Assembly: GCA_963842355.1 (NCBI GenBank)
Contig: CAWJGC010000004.1
Location: 1,240,001 to 1,304,000, forward strand
Reading direction: 5' to 3'
Length of the DNA stretch: 64,000 nt
Source: JASHPR01 sp963842355
GTDB taxonomy: Bacteria > Actinomycetota > Actinomycetes > Streptosporangiales > Streptosporangiaceae
Positions 42,402 through 51,915 of this stretch are shown in pieces. The notes under the pieces were generated by a model. That model saw only the letters and a list, made by a program, of their open reading frames with translations, searched no databases and had not been told where the DNA came from. A program made the position numbers and the translations under genes. Every line of letters begins with the position of its first letter. Position 1 is the stretch's first letter.

Positions 42402-43883
42402 ATGGCACCCATGCATGCAGACCGGGTGAACCGGTCGCGGGGCAACCGTGCTGTCATCTACGTCCGTGAGTCCCTCGACAACTGGGGCGACGCTCGCGCT
42501 GTGGAACGCTTCGAGGAGCAGTGCCGGCGGCTGTGTGATGCCCGTGGGCTGACCGTGATCCGGGTGCTGCGGGACAACGACGTGCGGGCCAGCGGCGGTA
42601 ACAAGGGCGCCGGGTATGCCGAGGTGCTGCGGATGCTGGCCGGGCGGCAGACCGATTATGTAGTGATCCCGGTGGTGGACCGGTTCTTCCGCACCCTGCG
42701 CGACCTGGAAGACGTGATCGACATCTGCCTGGAGACCGGCGCGGCGCTGGTCGCGGCGTCCGGAGAGATCGACCTGTCGCATGATCAGGGTCGGCTGGTG
42801 GCCCGGCTGCTGACGTCGGTGGCGAAGGCGGAGACCGAGCGCAAGGGCGCCCGGCACCGGGAAGCCAACGAGCAGGCCGCCCGCGCCGGCAAGCGCCGGA
42901 CGGGCACGCCCCGCCCGTTCGGGTACGCCAACGACCACGTGACCCGCCACCCGGCCAAGGCCGGCGCGGTGGAGGATGCGTGCAAGGCACTGCTGGGCGG
43001 GGGGACGCTGAGCGGGGTGATGCGGGAATGGGCCAAGGCGGGCCTGGTGCCGCCGCAGTCCAAGACCGGCCGGTGGACGCGGACCAGTGATCCGCACGAT
43101 CTTGCTGAACCCGCGGATCGCCGGGCTGAGCGTATACCGGGGGGAGATCGTCGGCACCGGCGAGTGGGAGCCCTGCTGCGTCACGGAGGAGACCTGGCGG
43201 GCGGTCCGCGCGATCCTGGATGACCCGGCCCGTAAGCCGCCGCGCGGGGTACGCACCCTGCTCGGCGGGCTCGCGTTGTGCCCGTGCGGGAACGTGGTCA
43301 CCGGCATGCCCTCCCATACCGGGCATCACATCTACCGGTGCGCCCCGCTCGACCCGCAACGACTGCCCATAGGGCGGGCATGTGGCGCGGCAGGCCGCCC
43401 CGGTGGAGGAGTTCATCGAGCGCAGCGGTGATCGCCCGCCTGTCCCAGCCCGATGCTCGCTGACCTGATCGCCGCTCCGGGCTCCGGGGTGGATGTGGCC
43501 GGGCTGCGCGCCGAGGCGGCGGCCATCCGCGCGGAACCTGGAGGAGATGGCGCGCCGACCGCGCCTTGGGGCGGATCAGCCGCGCCCAGATGCTGGCCGC
43601 GACCGACCAGGGCAACGCCCGGCTGGCAGAGATCGCTGATGAGCTGGCCGAGGCGGCGCGCGAAAGCGTGCTGGCCCCGCTGATCGCGGCCGAAAACGCC
43701 GACCAGGTCTGGGAAGCGCTCGACCTGGCACGTAAGCGGGCGATCATCAAGACCTTGATGACCATAACTCTGCGCTCACCCGGCAAGGGCGCGCGGCGCG
43801 GCTTCGACCCGGCCACCGTCCAGATCGCCTGGCATCAGAACGGGCAGGAAGAGGACGAAGCGCCGCAGCGGCAGGCGGGCTGA
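42402..43883 (+). pseudogene. Serine recombinase (integrase), multiply frameshifted
   Basis: The resolvase domain is intact from ATG 42402: AVIYVRESLDNW holds catalytic Ser24, and the DYVVIPVVDRFFRTLRDL and TSVAKAETERKGARHREA regions follow. The recombinase domain then runs (RRTGTPRPFGY) to about 43080, where the frame is lost by what looks like a two-base deletion. The expected sequence continues in other frames: ILLNPRIAGLSVYRG (43090), the zinc-ribbon-like CPCGNVVTG / HHIYRC, VEEFIERA near 43410, then MLADLIAAPGSG (43453) and SRAQMLAATDQGNARLAEI (from 43570) to 43883. At least four frame changes are needed, so no functional integrase is made. Confidence 0.85.
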
Positions 43884-43908
43884 TGTCAGTGCTGTGCCGG
43901 GGGTGGTA

Positions 43909-44412
43909 TTACTCGCGTGGGGCGAGAATCTCGACGCCGTGCCGCTCAGCCAGCGCGCCGAGGTTGCCGGGCATGTCGTTCTCGGCTCGCTCCAGCGCCT
44001 GGTTTTCCTCGGCAGACAGGTTGGGGTTCGCCTGGCACAGTGTGATGCGGCGTGCGGGGTGAGGGTGGTGCTGCCACCACAGGCAGCAGGTGTCGTTATC
44101 CAGCCATAGCCGGTAGGTGATCGTCTGGCCGATGTTGTCGAGACCTCCGTGGTGCGAGCTGATCAGCCAGGCGTCGCGGCAGATGATCTTGTCTTCGCGG
44201 CGGAACAGCTTCCGCGTGACGCACTCGATCATTTTCGGGCCGTACTTGCTTCGTGCGGCATCCCGGTACGGTTCCAGGTACACCCACAGGTTCGTAGCGC
44301 GCTTGGCCCGCTGCGCGGCCTGCCGGGCTTGCTCGGCGGCTTGCTGCTGCTCGTGTTCCTTCTGGCGGCGTGCTTGTTCGGCGCCTTTGCGGATGTCGTC
44401 CTCGATGCTCAT
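43909..44412 (-). CDS. Unknown element protein
   Basis: 167 residues from ATG 44412, which has GGAGGTGA about ten bases ahead. A Lys/Glu/Gln/Ala-rich coiled-coil start (KGAEQARRQKEHEQQQAAEQ) is followed by a soluble domain with several Cys, Trp and His (LISSHHGGLDNIGQTITYRL, CCLWWQHH) and an acidic end. No family recognised. Similar proteins occur near replication genes in actinomycete elements, but I cannot name one. Confidence 0.6.
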   Translation of the reverse strand: MSIEDDIRKGAEQARRQKEHEQQQAAEQARQAAQRAKRATNLWVYLEPYRDAARSKYGPKMIECVTRKLFRREDKIICRDAWLISSHHGGLDNIGQTITYRLWLDNDTCCLWWQHHPHPARRITLCQANPNLSAEENQALERAENDMPGNLGALAERHGVEILAPRE

Positions 44413-44629
44413 ACCGGTGAGCTTCACCTCCAGCCAGCAACGGCGTGAGGTTACGAACGCTAAGGTCGTCCTGCTCGGCTCGGCGGATGACGCGCAGGCC
44501 ATCACCGTCAGTCTTGCCCGTGGCCTCGGCCACACTGACCCTACCTGGGCGCTACGGCCTGCCTTCGCGCACTGGGCTGGACTGCGATAAGGCCCCGCCG
44601 ATTGGGCCGGCGGGGCACTGGGTGCCGCG

Positions 44630-44790
44630 TCATGCGGAGCGGCGGGAGCTGTCTAGGAGCAGGGTGAGCTTGTCGCGCTGCTCGCTGGACAGTGGGGGTG
44701 CGCGGGCGACCAGTTCTGTGATGTAGGCATCGAGGTCGTCATCGCCGTTCTTGTGGGCGGTGTGGTTCTCACAGCGGTCACGCTGTCGTG
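44630..44790 (-). CDS. Short element protein, start unresolved
   Basis: A coding-like minus-strand frame ends at 44630. It reads ...DDDLDAYITELVARAPPL then SSEQRDKLTLLLDSSRRSA. Short proteins of this form (DDLDAYI...APPL...QRDKL..LL) are common in actinomycete integrative elements. There is a strong ribosome-binding site AAGGAGGTGACC near 44855, but the only GTG after it opens a different frame, so a frameshift is likely or the start lies elsewhere. Limits are approximate. Confidence 0.4.
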
Positions 44791-45346
44791 ATGCCCTGAT
44801 CGCGGAGACGGCAGATCGCGAGGGGCGGCGTGCAGCGGGCGTGCGGCGGTCACCTCCTTCCCAGGTGCGCGGACGGGCCTGCGGCCAATCGCGTTAGGCG
44901 CCTCCTTCCTGTGGTCTTCGTGCTTTATTCGCCGCTGACCTGCGGCGTTGAGAATCGCGCTGGGTCAGGCCGGGTTTGAGTAGCGGGCCATCATCTTGGT
45001 TGCCGGGGCGCGGATCTGGCGCAGCAGGTCGGAGGCGAGCTGGTTGGAGATGCGAGCCGGGCGGGCAGTGCGTAGCGAGTAATCGGCTGCCGTGTCGGCG
45101 GCTGGTGCTCGGCGGCGGCCGGCGTGCCGAGGCAGCGAGGCGGCGTGTCGAGTCCGTCCGGGTCGACCGTCCGCCGAGGACGGCACGCGGGGCCGTCGTC
45201 CTGGCCGGGACGGCCTGCAGGACGGCCTGGTCGGCCCGCTGGCCGTGCTGAGCGGCGGTGTTCGGATGTGGGTGAACGACCTTACGCCCGCGATCGGCGC
45301 AGCGCCACCACCGGTAGCGCGTGGACGATGGCGCGGGCAGCGGAGC
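44791..45346. other. 556-bp stretch without a recognised gene
   Basis: No frame in this part of the element shows a recognisable protein. It is downstream of the replication-relaxation gene (minus strand) and could hold remnants of decayed genes. It includes the AAGGAGG site mentioned for the short protein. Confidence 0.4.
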
Positions 45347-46444
45347 TCAACGCCGCCAGCGAAGCGTAGGGTCACGCCGGGAGCTCTTCTGTGTCATCAG
45401 GAGCGGCCTGGCCTGTTCGTAGTGGTACGCCCAGTGCCCGGCCAGGGCTTGGCGGGCCTGTGCTGCCTGCTGGCACGCTGTTCCTGTTCGGCGCGGTATC
45501 GAGCCGGGGTCGGGCAGGGCGGCGTCGAGGGCGGACAGGGCCACCTGGCCGACACTGTCGCCCACGCGCCCCAGCGGGAGCCAGACCGGCCCGGCCGGGC
45601 TGGTGTGCTCGGGGTTGATGGCGGTGGTGGCGATCCGCATCGCGGGCGCGTCTTGGCAGGCGGCCAGGGCCCGGCGGGCGGCTTGCTCGCGGCGTGGCGT
45701 CGGGAAGCAGAACAGCAGTAGCGGGCAGACGTGGCCCAAGGTGGCCATCGCCTTAGCCAGGCCGCCGTAGCCGCCCAGCTTGCCGGCTAGCTGAGGCAGG
45801 TGCTCGCTGCCGTTGTCGTATTCCAGCAGGAACGTGACCTCACGGCCATCCTCGGCCCAGGTGCCGAGACCATCTGGGTTCGGCAGGTCGCGGTGGTCGT
45901 AGGTTGCGAGCACCCGCTCAAACAGCCACTCGTGGGCATCGGTCTCGTTCAGCCACATCCGCAGCCCACAATCGCCGCCGGACTGGCGGGCATGGGCGGC
46001 CAGGGCGGCGAAGAACCAGTTCACCCCGAGCAGATGCGCCAGCCGCTGGGAGTGCTCCAGCGCGAGCTGCCGATCGGCACGCACCGCGGTGACCCACTTG
46101 CGGTCGTCGCGATCCTCGGCGCCCAGCAGCGCGGCGCCGACCGGGCCGAGCAGATAGTGCCACGGCGCGGACCCCACCTCGCGGTGCGGCCGGAAGCGGC
46201 GCAACGCCCCGACCTCGGCCAGCACGGTGAGCCGGTGCCGCGCGGTGATCACGCTGCCGAACCCGAGCGCGGCGAGCTGGCTCGTCGTGAATACGCGGTG
46301 CTCCCCCACAGCCCGCACCAGCAGCCGGTCACGAGCGGTGAGGTGAGCGGCAGCGGCCAGCACCGCCTGGTCGGAGGCCCCGCCGGGAGTACGCACCGCC
46401 CGGCGCCGCGTCCCTGCGCGGAATAATGTGTTGACATTAGTCAT
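45347..46444 (-). CDS. Replication-relaxation family protein
   Basis: 365 residues from ATG 46444. The N-terminal winged-helix part (LTARDRLLVRAVGEHRVFTTSQLAALGFGS...ARHRLTVLAEVGALRRFRP, by parts) and the following nuclease-like core (FLLEYDNGSEHLPQLAGKLGGY) are those of the replication-relaxation family (PF13814) found on plasmids and integrative elements. The frame stays open to a TTG at 46651 with a Cys pair (HCARCGARWPG) that may belong to the protein or to a separate small gene. Confidence 0.8.
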   Translation of the reverse strand: MTNVNTLFRAGTRRRAVRTPGGASDQAVLAAAAHLTARDRLLVRAVGEHRVFTTSQLAALGFGSVITARHRLTVLAEVGALRRFRPHREVGSAPWHYLLGPVGAALLGAEDRDDRKWVTAVRADRQLALEHSQRLAHLLGVNWFFAALAAHARQSGGDCGLRMWLNETDAHEWLFERVLATYDHRDLPNPDGLGTWAEDGREVTFLLEYDNGSEHLPQLAGKLGGYGGLAKAMATLGHVCPLLLFCFPTPRREQAARRALAACQDAPAMRIATTAINPEHTSPAGPVWLPLGRVGDSVGQVALSALDAALPDPGSIPRRTGTACQQAAQARQALAGHWAYHYEQARPLLMTQKSSRRDPTLRWRR

Positions 46445-46853
46445 CAGCCCCGGTAACCCGCCGCGGGTCATCTCGCCGCAGGCCAGCGGGTTTAGCCCTG
46501 TCCACCCCGGCAACCGGGCCGGATGTTCTGGTGGTCCGGGCAAGTTACCGGCCCACTGTCCGCCCCACCAGCCAGGGCGAACGTCCGCACCAGGCCAGCG
46601 GGCCCCGCAGCGGGCGCAGTGATCGGTCAGTGTGAAACACCTCCTCAGCAAGGGAAATCCGGTTTTCGGGGGTGTTTTTCAACGGGGAGGCTGAATCGTT
46701 ACCGAAAGAAGGCCGGATGGAGCCCAGCCCGCCCGGTGCCGCCAGGCCTGACAAGCCGCGCCGGGCAAAGCCAATCCCAACGTCACGGGTGCCTTATGGT
46801 CAGGCCCCGGCCGCGGAGGCTCGTAAGTACCCGCCAGGTCCCTACAAGGTCAC
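46445..46853. other. 409-bp stretch, upstream of the replication-relaxation gene
   Basis: It may include a small Cys-rich frame (minus strand, from about 46640) preceded by GAGGAGGTG, continuous with the replication-relaxation frame. A lower-GC tract (gttttcgggggtgtttttc) lies around 46665-46683 and could be a promoter. Nothing else is seen. Confidence 0.35.
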
Positions 46854-47313
46854 TCAGAGGTCCATGGTGACGATCACTGTCTCGGGGCGGCGGAGAAGCC
46901 CTCCCTCGGTGAGCAACGCGACTTCGATGTCGGAATGGCCGGCACCTTTGCCGAGCCGCACGCCTTGATGGTTGACGGCCGCGCTGCCGGCCACGACAAG
47001 GTCAACTGGCCGCATCTCGCTGAGAGCCACCAGGGGCGCGACACGTGCGGCGGTCTCCTTGGTCGCAGCCTCCCCAGGCAGGACGAGGAGGATCTCGGGG
47101 TCGAGCAGGTTGAAGGGCTTCTCGGAGGCGAGCATAGGGACGGCCATGTAAATCGTCTTGCCGTCGGCCAGTGCGTGCCCGGACCGCGAACTGGGCCTTA
47201 TCCGGGTTGACCTTGATGACGCGGGCGGCTTTGCAGGCGGGCAAGGCGGCCAGCCGTCCGGGGGCCTGATCCGCTCCGACGAAGCTGGGGATGTGCCCGT
47301 GCGCCCCGGCCAT
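46854..47313 (-). pseudogene. 5-formyltetrahydrofolate cyclo-ligase-like (MTHFS family), frameshifted
   Basis: The start (MAGAHGHIPSFVGADQAPG and AARVIKVNPDKAQFAVRA) is in the frame from ATG 47313. The rest (LADGKTIYMAVPMLASEKPF, LLDPEILL, the GKGAGHSDIEVALL nucleotide-binding loop) is in another frame to 46854. One base change in length near 47180 joins them. The end VIVTMDL is shorter than the family's usual C-terminus. The family converts 5-formyl- to methenyl-tetrahydrofolate. It belongs to the decayed minus-strand side of the cargo cluster. Confidence 0.7.
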
Positions 47314-47344
47314 CTGTAACGAATATCGGTTGTGCCCCGTCTTT

Positions 47345-48494
47345 CTACTTGCCGATTCCGGCCCATCGAGCGAATCCCAGCAGTGTGTCGCTGGAATGCC
47401 GTTCGAGGCGTGTGAGAGTTCGGGCTGTTTCGTGGACGCGCGGGTTGTGCCTGGTGTGCTGAGGAGCGATCCGGCGCGCGGCGCAGAGCGAGGCGAGCGC
47501 ATCATTGCGGTGCCCGGCCCAAAGCTGCACGCGCGCCAGCTCGATGAAGTAGTGGGAGCGACGTTCGGCGGGCACCGTGGGTGATGGCTGCCACCCGGCG
47601 GCCTTACGGAGGACGGCTGTGCAGTCTCCCATCTCGGCCGCTGCCGCGATCTCGTGTATCCGCACGCTGGAGGGGCCGAAGGCCGTGCCACGGTAGGCGG
47701 CATCAGGCACGTGATGGCCGATGCCGCGGGCCTCGGCGAGGTGCGATGCTGCCGCCGCCAGCACGCCGGCGCAGGCAGCCAGGACGCCCGCGCGCATGTG
47801 CAGCGATCCATAGATGGCGAGCGCCTCAGGCGATTCTCCGGCCGCCAGCGGCTCGCTGGCAGCTTCGAGCGCACGCAGCCCGGCAGCGGGACGCTGGTTG
47901 GAGAAGAAGGTCCGGCACGCACATAGGCGGCCACGCCGACGAGCATGGGTGGCCCGGATCGCGCGGCCGCCCAGCGCATCAATTCGCTGGTGCGGGCGGA
48001 CAGATCGAGATAACCGAACTGTCGCAGAGCGCGTCTGCCGCCCGGTAGGCCAGCGCCAGCAGCCCAAATGCGGCTTCCTGATCACGACCGGTGTGGCCAT
48101 GCGCCGCGCGAGTCGACTCGGAGATGAGCCCGGGGAGAGTGTCCGCCAGGCTGGCGTAGTGCGCGGCGAGCCTGCGGACGGTGGCCTTCTCTGTGGCGGC
48201 GCGGAGATCGGCCAGCGGCGCGATGGGGCCATCATCGGGAAGGTCGTAGCAGTCCAGGGCGCACCTGATGTACGGGATTGCCGCGCTGACCCTCCTGTCA
48301 GCGGACCGCGCCTCATCCGCGGTAGCGGTTTCCAGGCCAAGTGCGCGGGCGATCGAAGACCAGACCCCGGGGGTGACAGGTCGGCTGCCCTGCTCGATTT
48401 TCCGCAACAGGCTGACGGAGATTGCGGCGGCCTCTGCTAATTGAGCTTGCGTCATGCGGCGGAGTTTCCGGGTGGCGGCGATCCGTTCGCCCAT
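47345..48494 (-). pseudogene. XRE/TPR-type transcriptional regulator, frameshifted twice
   Basis: From ATG 48494 the HTH is intact (ERIAATRKLRRMTQAQLAEAA and SVSLLRKIEQGSRPVTPGVW). The frame is lost near 47995; a short piece (LMRWAAARSGPPMLVGVAAYV) continues in a second frame and the TPR-like rest (FFSNQRPAAGLRALEAASEP ... GHHVPDAAYRGTAFGPSSV ... SHYFIELARVQLWAGHRNDAL) in a third, to TAG at 47345. Two single-base deletions would explain it. Such regulators commonly sit beside biosynthetic or stress genes in actinomycetes. If the break is real, the cluster has lost its regulator. Confidence 0.75.
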
Positions 48495-49265
48495 ACCGTG
48501 GCCGCCGCCAGGTGACACGCTGACTCCGTTCCGTGCGCCCGGGGACGACTGTACCCGCCAATCCGCCGCTTGTGAACGCGCCGGGTGTGCGGCCTGGTGC
48601 CTGATGAGCCGGCACACCCTTGCGCCGTTTCAATCAGGGCGGGCAGCTCGGTGAGGGAATCTATCCGCCAGTCGGCCAGCTTGAGCACCTTCGGGTCCTC
48701 AGCCCACAAGAAGCCCCAGGGACCGCGGCGAATGTGGGCGGTGCGCAGGCCCGCCGCCTTGGCTGGCTCCAGGTCGTTGTCCCGGTGGTCACCCACGTAG
48801 ACAATCTCGTGAGGTTGCCCGGGTGCAACGTCGAGGACACGCGCGAAAAAGGTGGGATCGGGCTTGGCGGTATCACTCGCCGGAGGTGGCCACCAGGTCG
48901 GCGGGCAGGTTCAGGCCACGGAGGATCTGGCAGGCCCGGACAGTCTGATTGCCAGCGACGCCGACCCATAGCCCTATTTCGCGCAGCCGCGACAGCGCGG
49001 GCCGGACGTCGGGATAGAGGTCTTCCTCGCCGTACTGTTCACCGATACCGGCTTCTTCTCGGCGCTGCCGCTCTGCGGCCAGGTCGAATCCCGGCCGGAA
49101 GTACTGGAACGTCTCAGCGTTGTTTCGGCCGTCAGCGGTCACCGCCCCCAGGACTGCGGAGAACGTGTGGCGAGGTACACCTATCCAGTGAGCCCAGGCG
49201 CCGAACTCGCGCGAATCATCGAGCAAGGTCTCCCCGATGTCGAAGACCACAGCCCGGATCGTCAC
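48452..49265 (-). pseudogene. HAD-superfamily hydrolase, frameshifted
   Basis: From GTG 49265: IRAVVFDIGETLLDDSREF holds the HAD motif I Asp, and WVGVAGNQTV is motif II. At ATSGE (about 48876) the frame meets a stop. The expected sequence (AKPDPTFFARVLDVAPG, EIVYVGDHRDNDLEPAKAAG with motif IV Asp) is in the next frame to 48452. One inserted base near 48870-48880 accounts for it. The tail beyond LPALIETAQ has no homology. It overlaps the start of the regulator gene. Substrate unknown. Confidence 0.75.
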
Positions 49266-49324
49266 GGCGCCTCTCCCTCGCTCGCTATCAGCCAAGCGCA
49301 GCCTACCCAGCAGCCTGGCTCTCT

Positions 49325-49349
49325 GAGGTGACACAAGATGTGTCACCTC
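49325..49349. promoter_or_regulatory. Palindrome 1 in the divergent control region
   Basis: 11-bp arms GAGGTGACACA and TGTGTCACCTC around AGA. It lies 60 bp upstream of the HAD gene start. Its core (ACAC...GTGT) resembles palindrome 2 ahead of the operon, so both may bind the same regulator. Confidence 0.75.
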
Positions 49350-49520
49350 GACTACCTCCAGGCAGGAAGGATCACGATAAGCAACCGGAACTGGCGTCGG
49401 GCCACCGTCGGCCCTGACACCACGGGAACGCGACCGGAGGTACTGCGTGGACCGGGAACGAGGACAGCATCGCGGTTTCGGCGGAGTACCGGGGCTTCTA
49501 CCCCCGCCGAGGAGTTCACC

Positions 49521-49652
49521 ATGAGCTTCTCATGGGTGACGATCACCTGGGCTAACCAGGAGCGGCAGGGCTTCCTGGCCAAGGCCAAGAGTGGCGGCCT
49601 ACCGCAGCAAAGGCGAATAACCGCAGCGCTTCCGATGTACCGGATCCTGTGA
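49521..49652 (+). CDS. Possible small protein of 43 residues
   Basis: ATG 49521 with GAGGAG six bases upstream. The protein begins MSFSWVTITWANQERQGFLA and ends in PMYRIL; it is mildly amphipathic and has no known domain. It lies in the 485-bp gap between the divergent HAD gene and the AdoMet synthetase gene. It may be a leader peptide or chance. Confidence 0.35.
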   Translation: MSFSWVTITWANQERQGFLAKAKSGGLPQQRRITAALPMYRIL

Positions 49653-49664
49653 TTGCGTGTTCGA

Positions 49665-49683
49665 GCTAACACGATGTGTTAGC
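49665..49683. promoter_or_regulatory. Palindrome 2 ahead of the cargo operon
   Basis: 8-bp arms GCTAACAC and GTGTTAGC around GAT, 68 bp ahead of the AdoMet synthetase start. A possible -35 (TTGCGT at 49653-49658) and weak -10 (TGTTAG) flank or overlap it, so a bound protein would cover the promoter. Confidence 0.7.
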
Positions 49684-49750
49684 AAATGTTAGGCTTCGTC
49701 GGCTGCCCGGCCCCGGTCTGGGCGCTTCGATTCGCGGGAATGAGGGTCTC

Positions 49751-51001
49751 ATGCGGCGTACCAGAACTGAGGTCGACGGCAGCGTCATCGTGGTCGACTC
49801 GGGGGTCCCGGAACCTGCTGATGTGACCGTGGTTGAGCGCAAGGGATGGGGTCATCCCGATACGCTGGCTGACCATTTGGCTGAATGCCTGTCGCAGGTT
49901 TACAGCCGCCACACTTTGCGGGAGTTCGGAGCCGTTCTCCACCATAATTTCGACAAGCTCGCCCTGCTCGGCGGCGCGAGCGAGGTCCGGTACGGTGCGG
50001 GGCGCATCACCTCGCCAGTGCGAGTCCTGGTGAACGGCCGCGCTGCGCGCACCTGCGGGGGCCGTCAGATTCCAGTAGACGATCTGATCATCGACACCAC
50101 GCGGGAGTTCTTCGCGAGGCGGTTGCCGGAGTTAGACGGGAATCTGCGCATCGAGCTGAACGTCACCAGCAACCCAAGTCCCGGCGCCGTGGTGACCGGC
50201 ACGGGCCCTCCGGATCGGTCACTATGGTTTGCCCCTCGTTGCCTGGACGATCTTCGTGAGCGGCGGGTCCGGCTCTCCAACGACACCTCGCTTGGCACCG
50301 GATGGGCACCCGAGAACCACCTCGAAGGCTTCGCAAGGGATCTGGTCGACTGGCTGTCCGCCCCAGAGGGCCTGGCAGCGGAACATCCCTGGTGCGGTTC
50401 GGATGTCAAGCTGATGGGTTACGGCGCCGGAGGAGATCTCGACCTGGTGCTGTGCGTGCCGCAGAAGTGCGGGTACGTGCCGAGCCGCGCCGCCTACGCG
50501 GAAAACAAGGAGCGGCTTCTGGCGGAGTGTCACCGGCTGGCGGCGGAAAGCCTGGGTGAGGCCCCGGTCCGGTTCCGGGTCAACGTGCGTGACATCCCCG
50601 ACCGCGATGAGCTTTACCTGACTTACACCGGAAGTTCCATCGAGTCCGGAGACGAGGGTGTGGTCGGGCGAGGAAACCGGGTAACCGGCCTGATCACTCC
50701 CCTTCGGCCGATGAACATCGAGGGTGCCAGCGGCAAGAACCCCGTCTACCACGTGGGCAAGCTCTACAACCTCGCCGCGCATCGGATCGCCGCGCGCCTC
50801 GCGGAGACGACAGGCGGCTATGCCGAGGTCCACCTCATCAGCGCCACGGGGCAGCGGCTGGATCGCCCCTGGCGGGTACATGTCCGGCTCGCCGCTACCG
50901 ACCCCCAGCTCAACAAGGTGCATGCCGTGATCTTCGAGGCGCTGGACGGATTCCCGGCACTGACCGAGGAGATCCTCGCCATCGGATTGATGCTGAGCTG
51001 A
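49751..51001 (+). CDS. Archaeal-type S-adenosylmethionine synthetase
   Basis: Makes S-adenosylmethionine from methionine and ATP. The 416-residue protein belongs to the archaeal AdoMet synthetase family (PF01941), unrelated in sequence detail to bacterial MetK. Signatures: ERKGWGHPDTLADHLAEC near the N-terminus, HHNFDKLALLGG, NDTSLGTGWAP, GSDVKLMGYG, and GDEGVVGRGNRVTGLITPLR with GASGKNPVYHVGKLYN. The ATG at 49751 starts at the conserved region; an earlier GTG (49676) overlaps palindrome 2. First gene of the operon; its TGA overlaps the next ATG (TGATG). A dedicated copy suggests a local SAM-dependent step or a side reaction. Confidence 0.92.
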   Translation: MRRTRTEVDGSVIVVDSGVPEPADVTVVERKGWGHPDTLADHLAECLSQVYSRHTLREFGAVLHHNFDKLALLGGASEVRYGAGRITSPVRVLVNGRAARTCGGRQIPVDDLIIDTTREFFARRLPELDGNLRIELNVTSNPSPGAVVTGTGPPDRSLWFAPRCLDDLRERRVRLSNDTSLGTGWAPENHLEGFARDLVDWLSAPEGLAAEHPWCGSDVKLMGYGAGGDLDLVLCVPQKCGYVPSRAAYAENKERLLAECHRLAAESLGEAPVRFRVNVRDIPDRDELYLTYTGSSIESGDEGVVGRGNRVTGLITPLRPMNIEGASGKNPVYHVGKLYNLAAHRIAARLAETTGGYAEVHLISATGQRLDRPWRVHVRLAATDPQLNKVHAVIFEALDGFPALTEEILAIGLMLS

Positions 51002-51915
51002 TGAACGCCAGCCCGGGCCCGGTCACAACCGGCGCCCGTCAGCGGCTGACCGGCCACTATGGTGCGGCCGCCAACGAATGGCTGAACAGCGTGCCCACCG
51101 CCATCGCTGACGCTGCCGCGCAATGGAGTCTGACCGTAACCGGCTACCACGACAGCGGCTGCGCCTCGGTGATCGCGCACGCCAGCGATGGCGACCATGT
51201 ATCCCGCGTGATCAAAGCATGGTACGACCCCGACAGATACCGCCGCGAGATCGCGGCGCTGCGCCTGTGGGGTCCGCCAGTGGCCCCCGCCGTGACGCAC
51301 GCCGCTGATCACCTGGCGATGGCGGCGCTGCGCCTGGTCGCTGACCGGCCCGGCGGTGCGGCGGCACCGGCTGGCGAATACGACGCAGTGGCTTACAGCC
51401 TGCACCGGCTGCACTCCCGCACAGCGGCACCGGAGGGATTCCCGGGCCTGGATGGCTACATCGATGGCGAGGTGCGGCCCAGGATTCACCGCCGAGCGTC
51501 AGTCATCGGCGCCAAGATCCCGGAATCCTGCCTGATATGGGGCATGGCAGCAGTGAACCGACTGTCAATGCGGCTGGAGGAGCGATTGCTCCTGCATGCC
51601 GATCTCTACCGGGAAAACGTCCTGTTCGACCACGACGGCCGGCCGGTTTTCATCGACCCGTTGCCGATGACCGGCGACCCGGTGTTCGACTGGGCCTTCT
51701 GGACCGTGTATTACGACCTCACCCGCGACCCATCGCACCGGCTGCTCACCGCGGCCCGCGTGGGCGGCATCTGCCCCACGCGGCTGCTGCCCTGGTGTCT
51801 GACGTTGTGCCTGGATGGCCTGCTGTATTACGTCGAGACGGCCGATCCGCGGGTAGTGCGGATGATCGAGGTCATGACGGTACTTGGCGATGCTTGGGAG
51901 GCGGTCTGCGCGTGA
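51001..51915 (+). CDS. APH-fold kinase (aminoglycoside/choline kinase-like)
   Basis: 304 residues. The catalytic loop LLLHADLYRENVLFDHDGRP and the metal-binding FIDPLPMTGDPVFDWAFW identify the APH fold (phosphotransferase). The N-terminal lobe is divergent. Not specific for any antibiotic; it may phosphorylate a pathway intermediate or give self-resistance. Overlaps its neighbours by 1 bp upstream (TGATG) and 4 bp downstream (GTGA), a sign of tight translational coupling. Confidence 0.88.
   Translation: MNASPGPVTTGARQRLTGHYGAAANEWLNSVPTAIADAAAQWSLTVTGYHDSGCASVIAHASDGDHVSRVIKAWYDPDRYRREIAALRLWGPPVAPAVTHAADHLAMAALRLVADRPGGAAAPAGEYDAVAYSLHRLHSRTAAPEGFPGLDGYIDGEVRPRIHRRASVIGAKIPESCLIWGMAAVNRLSMRLEERLLLHADLYRENVLFDHDGRPVFIDPLPMTGDPVFDWAFWTVYYDLTRDPSHRLLTAARVGGICPTRLLPWCLTLCLDGLLYYVETADPRVVRMIEVMTVLGDAWEAVCA

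Noticed and set aside
51001..51915. Aminoglycoside resistance gene
   Set aside because: Only general APH-fold motifs are present. The operon context fits a pathway kinase at least as well, so no antibiotic is assigned.
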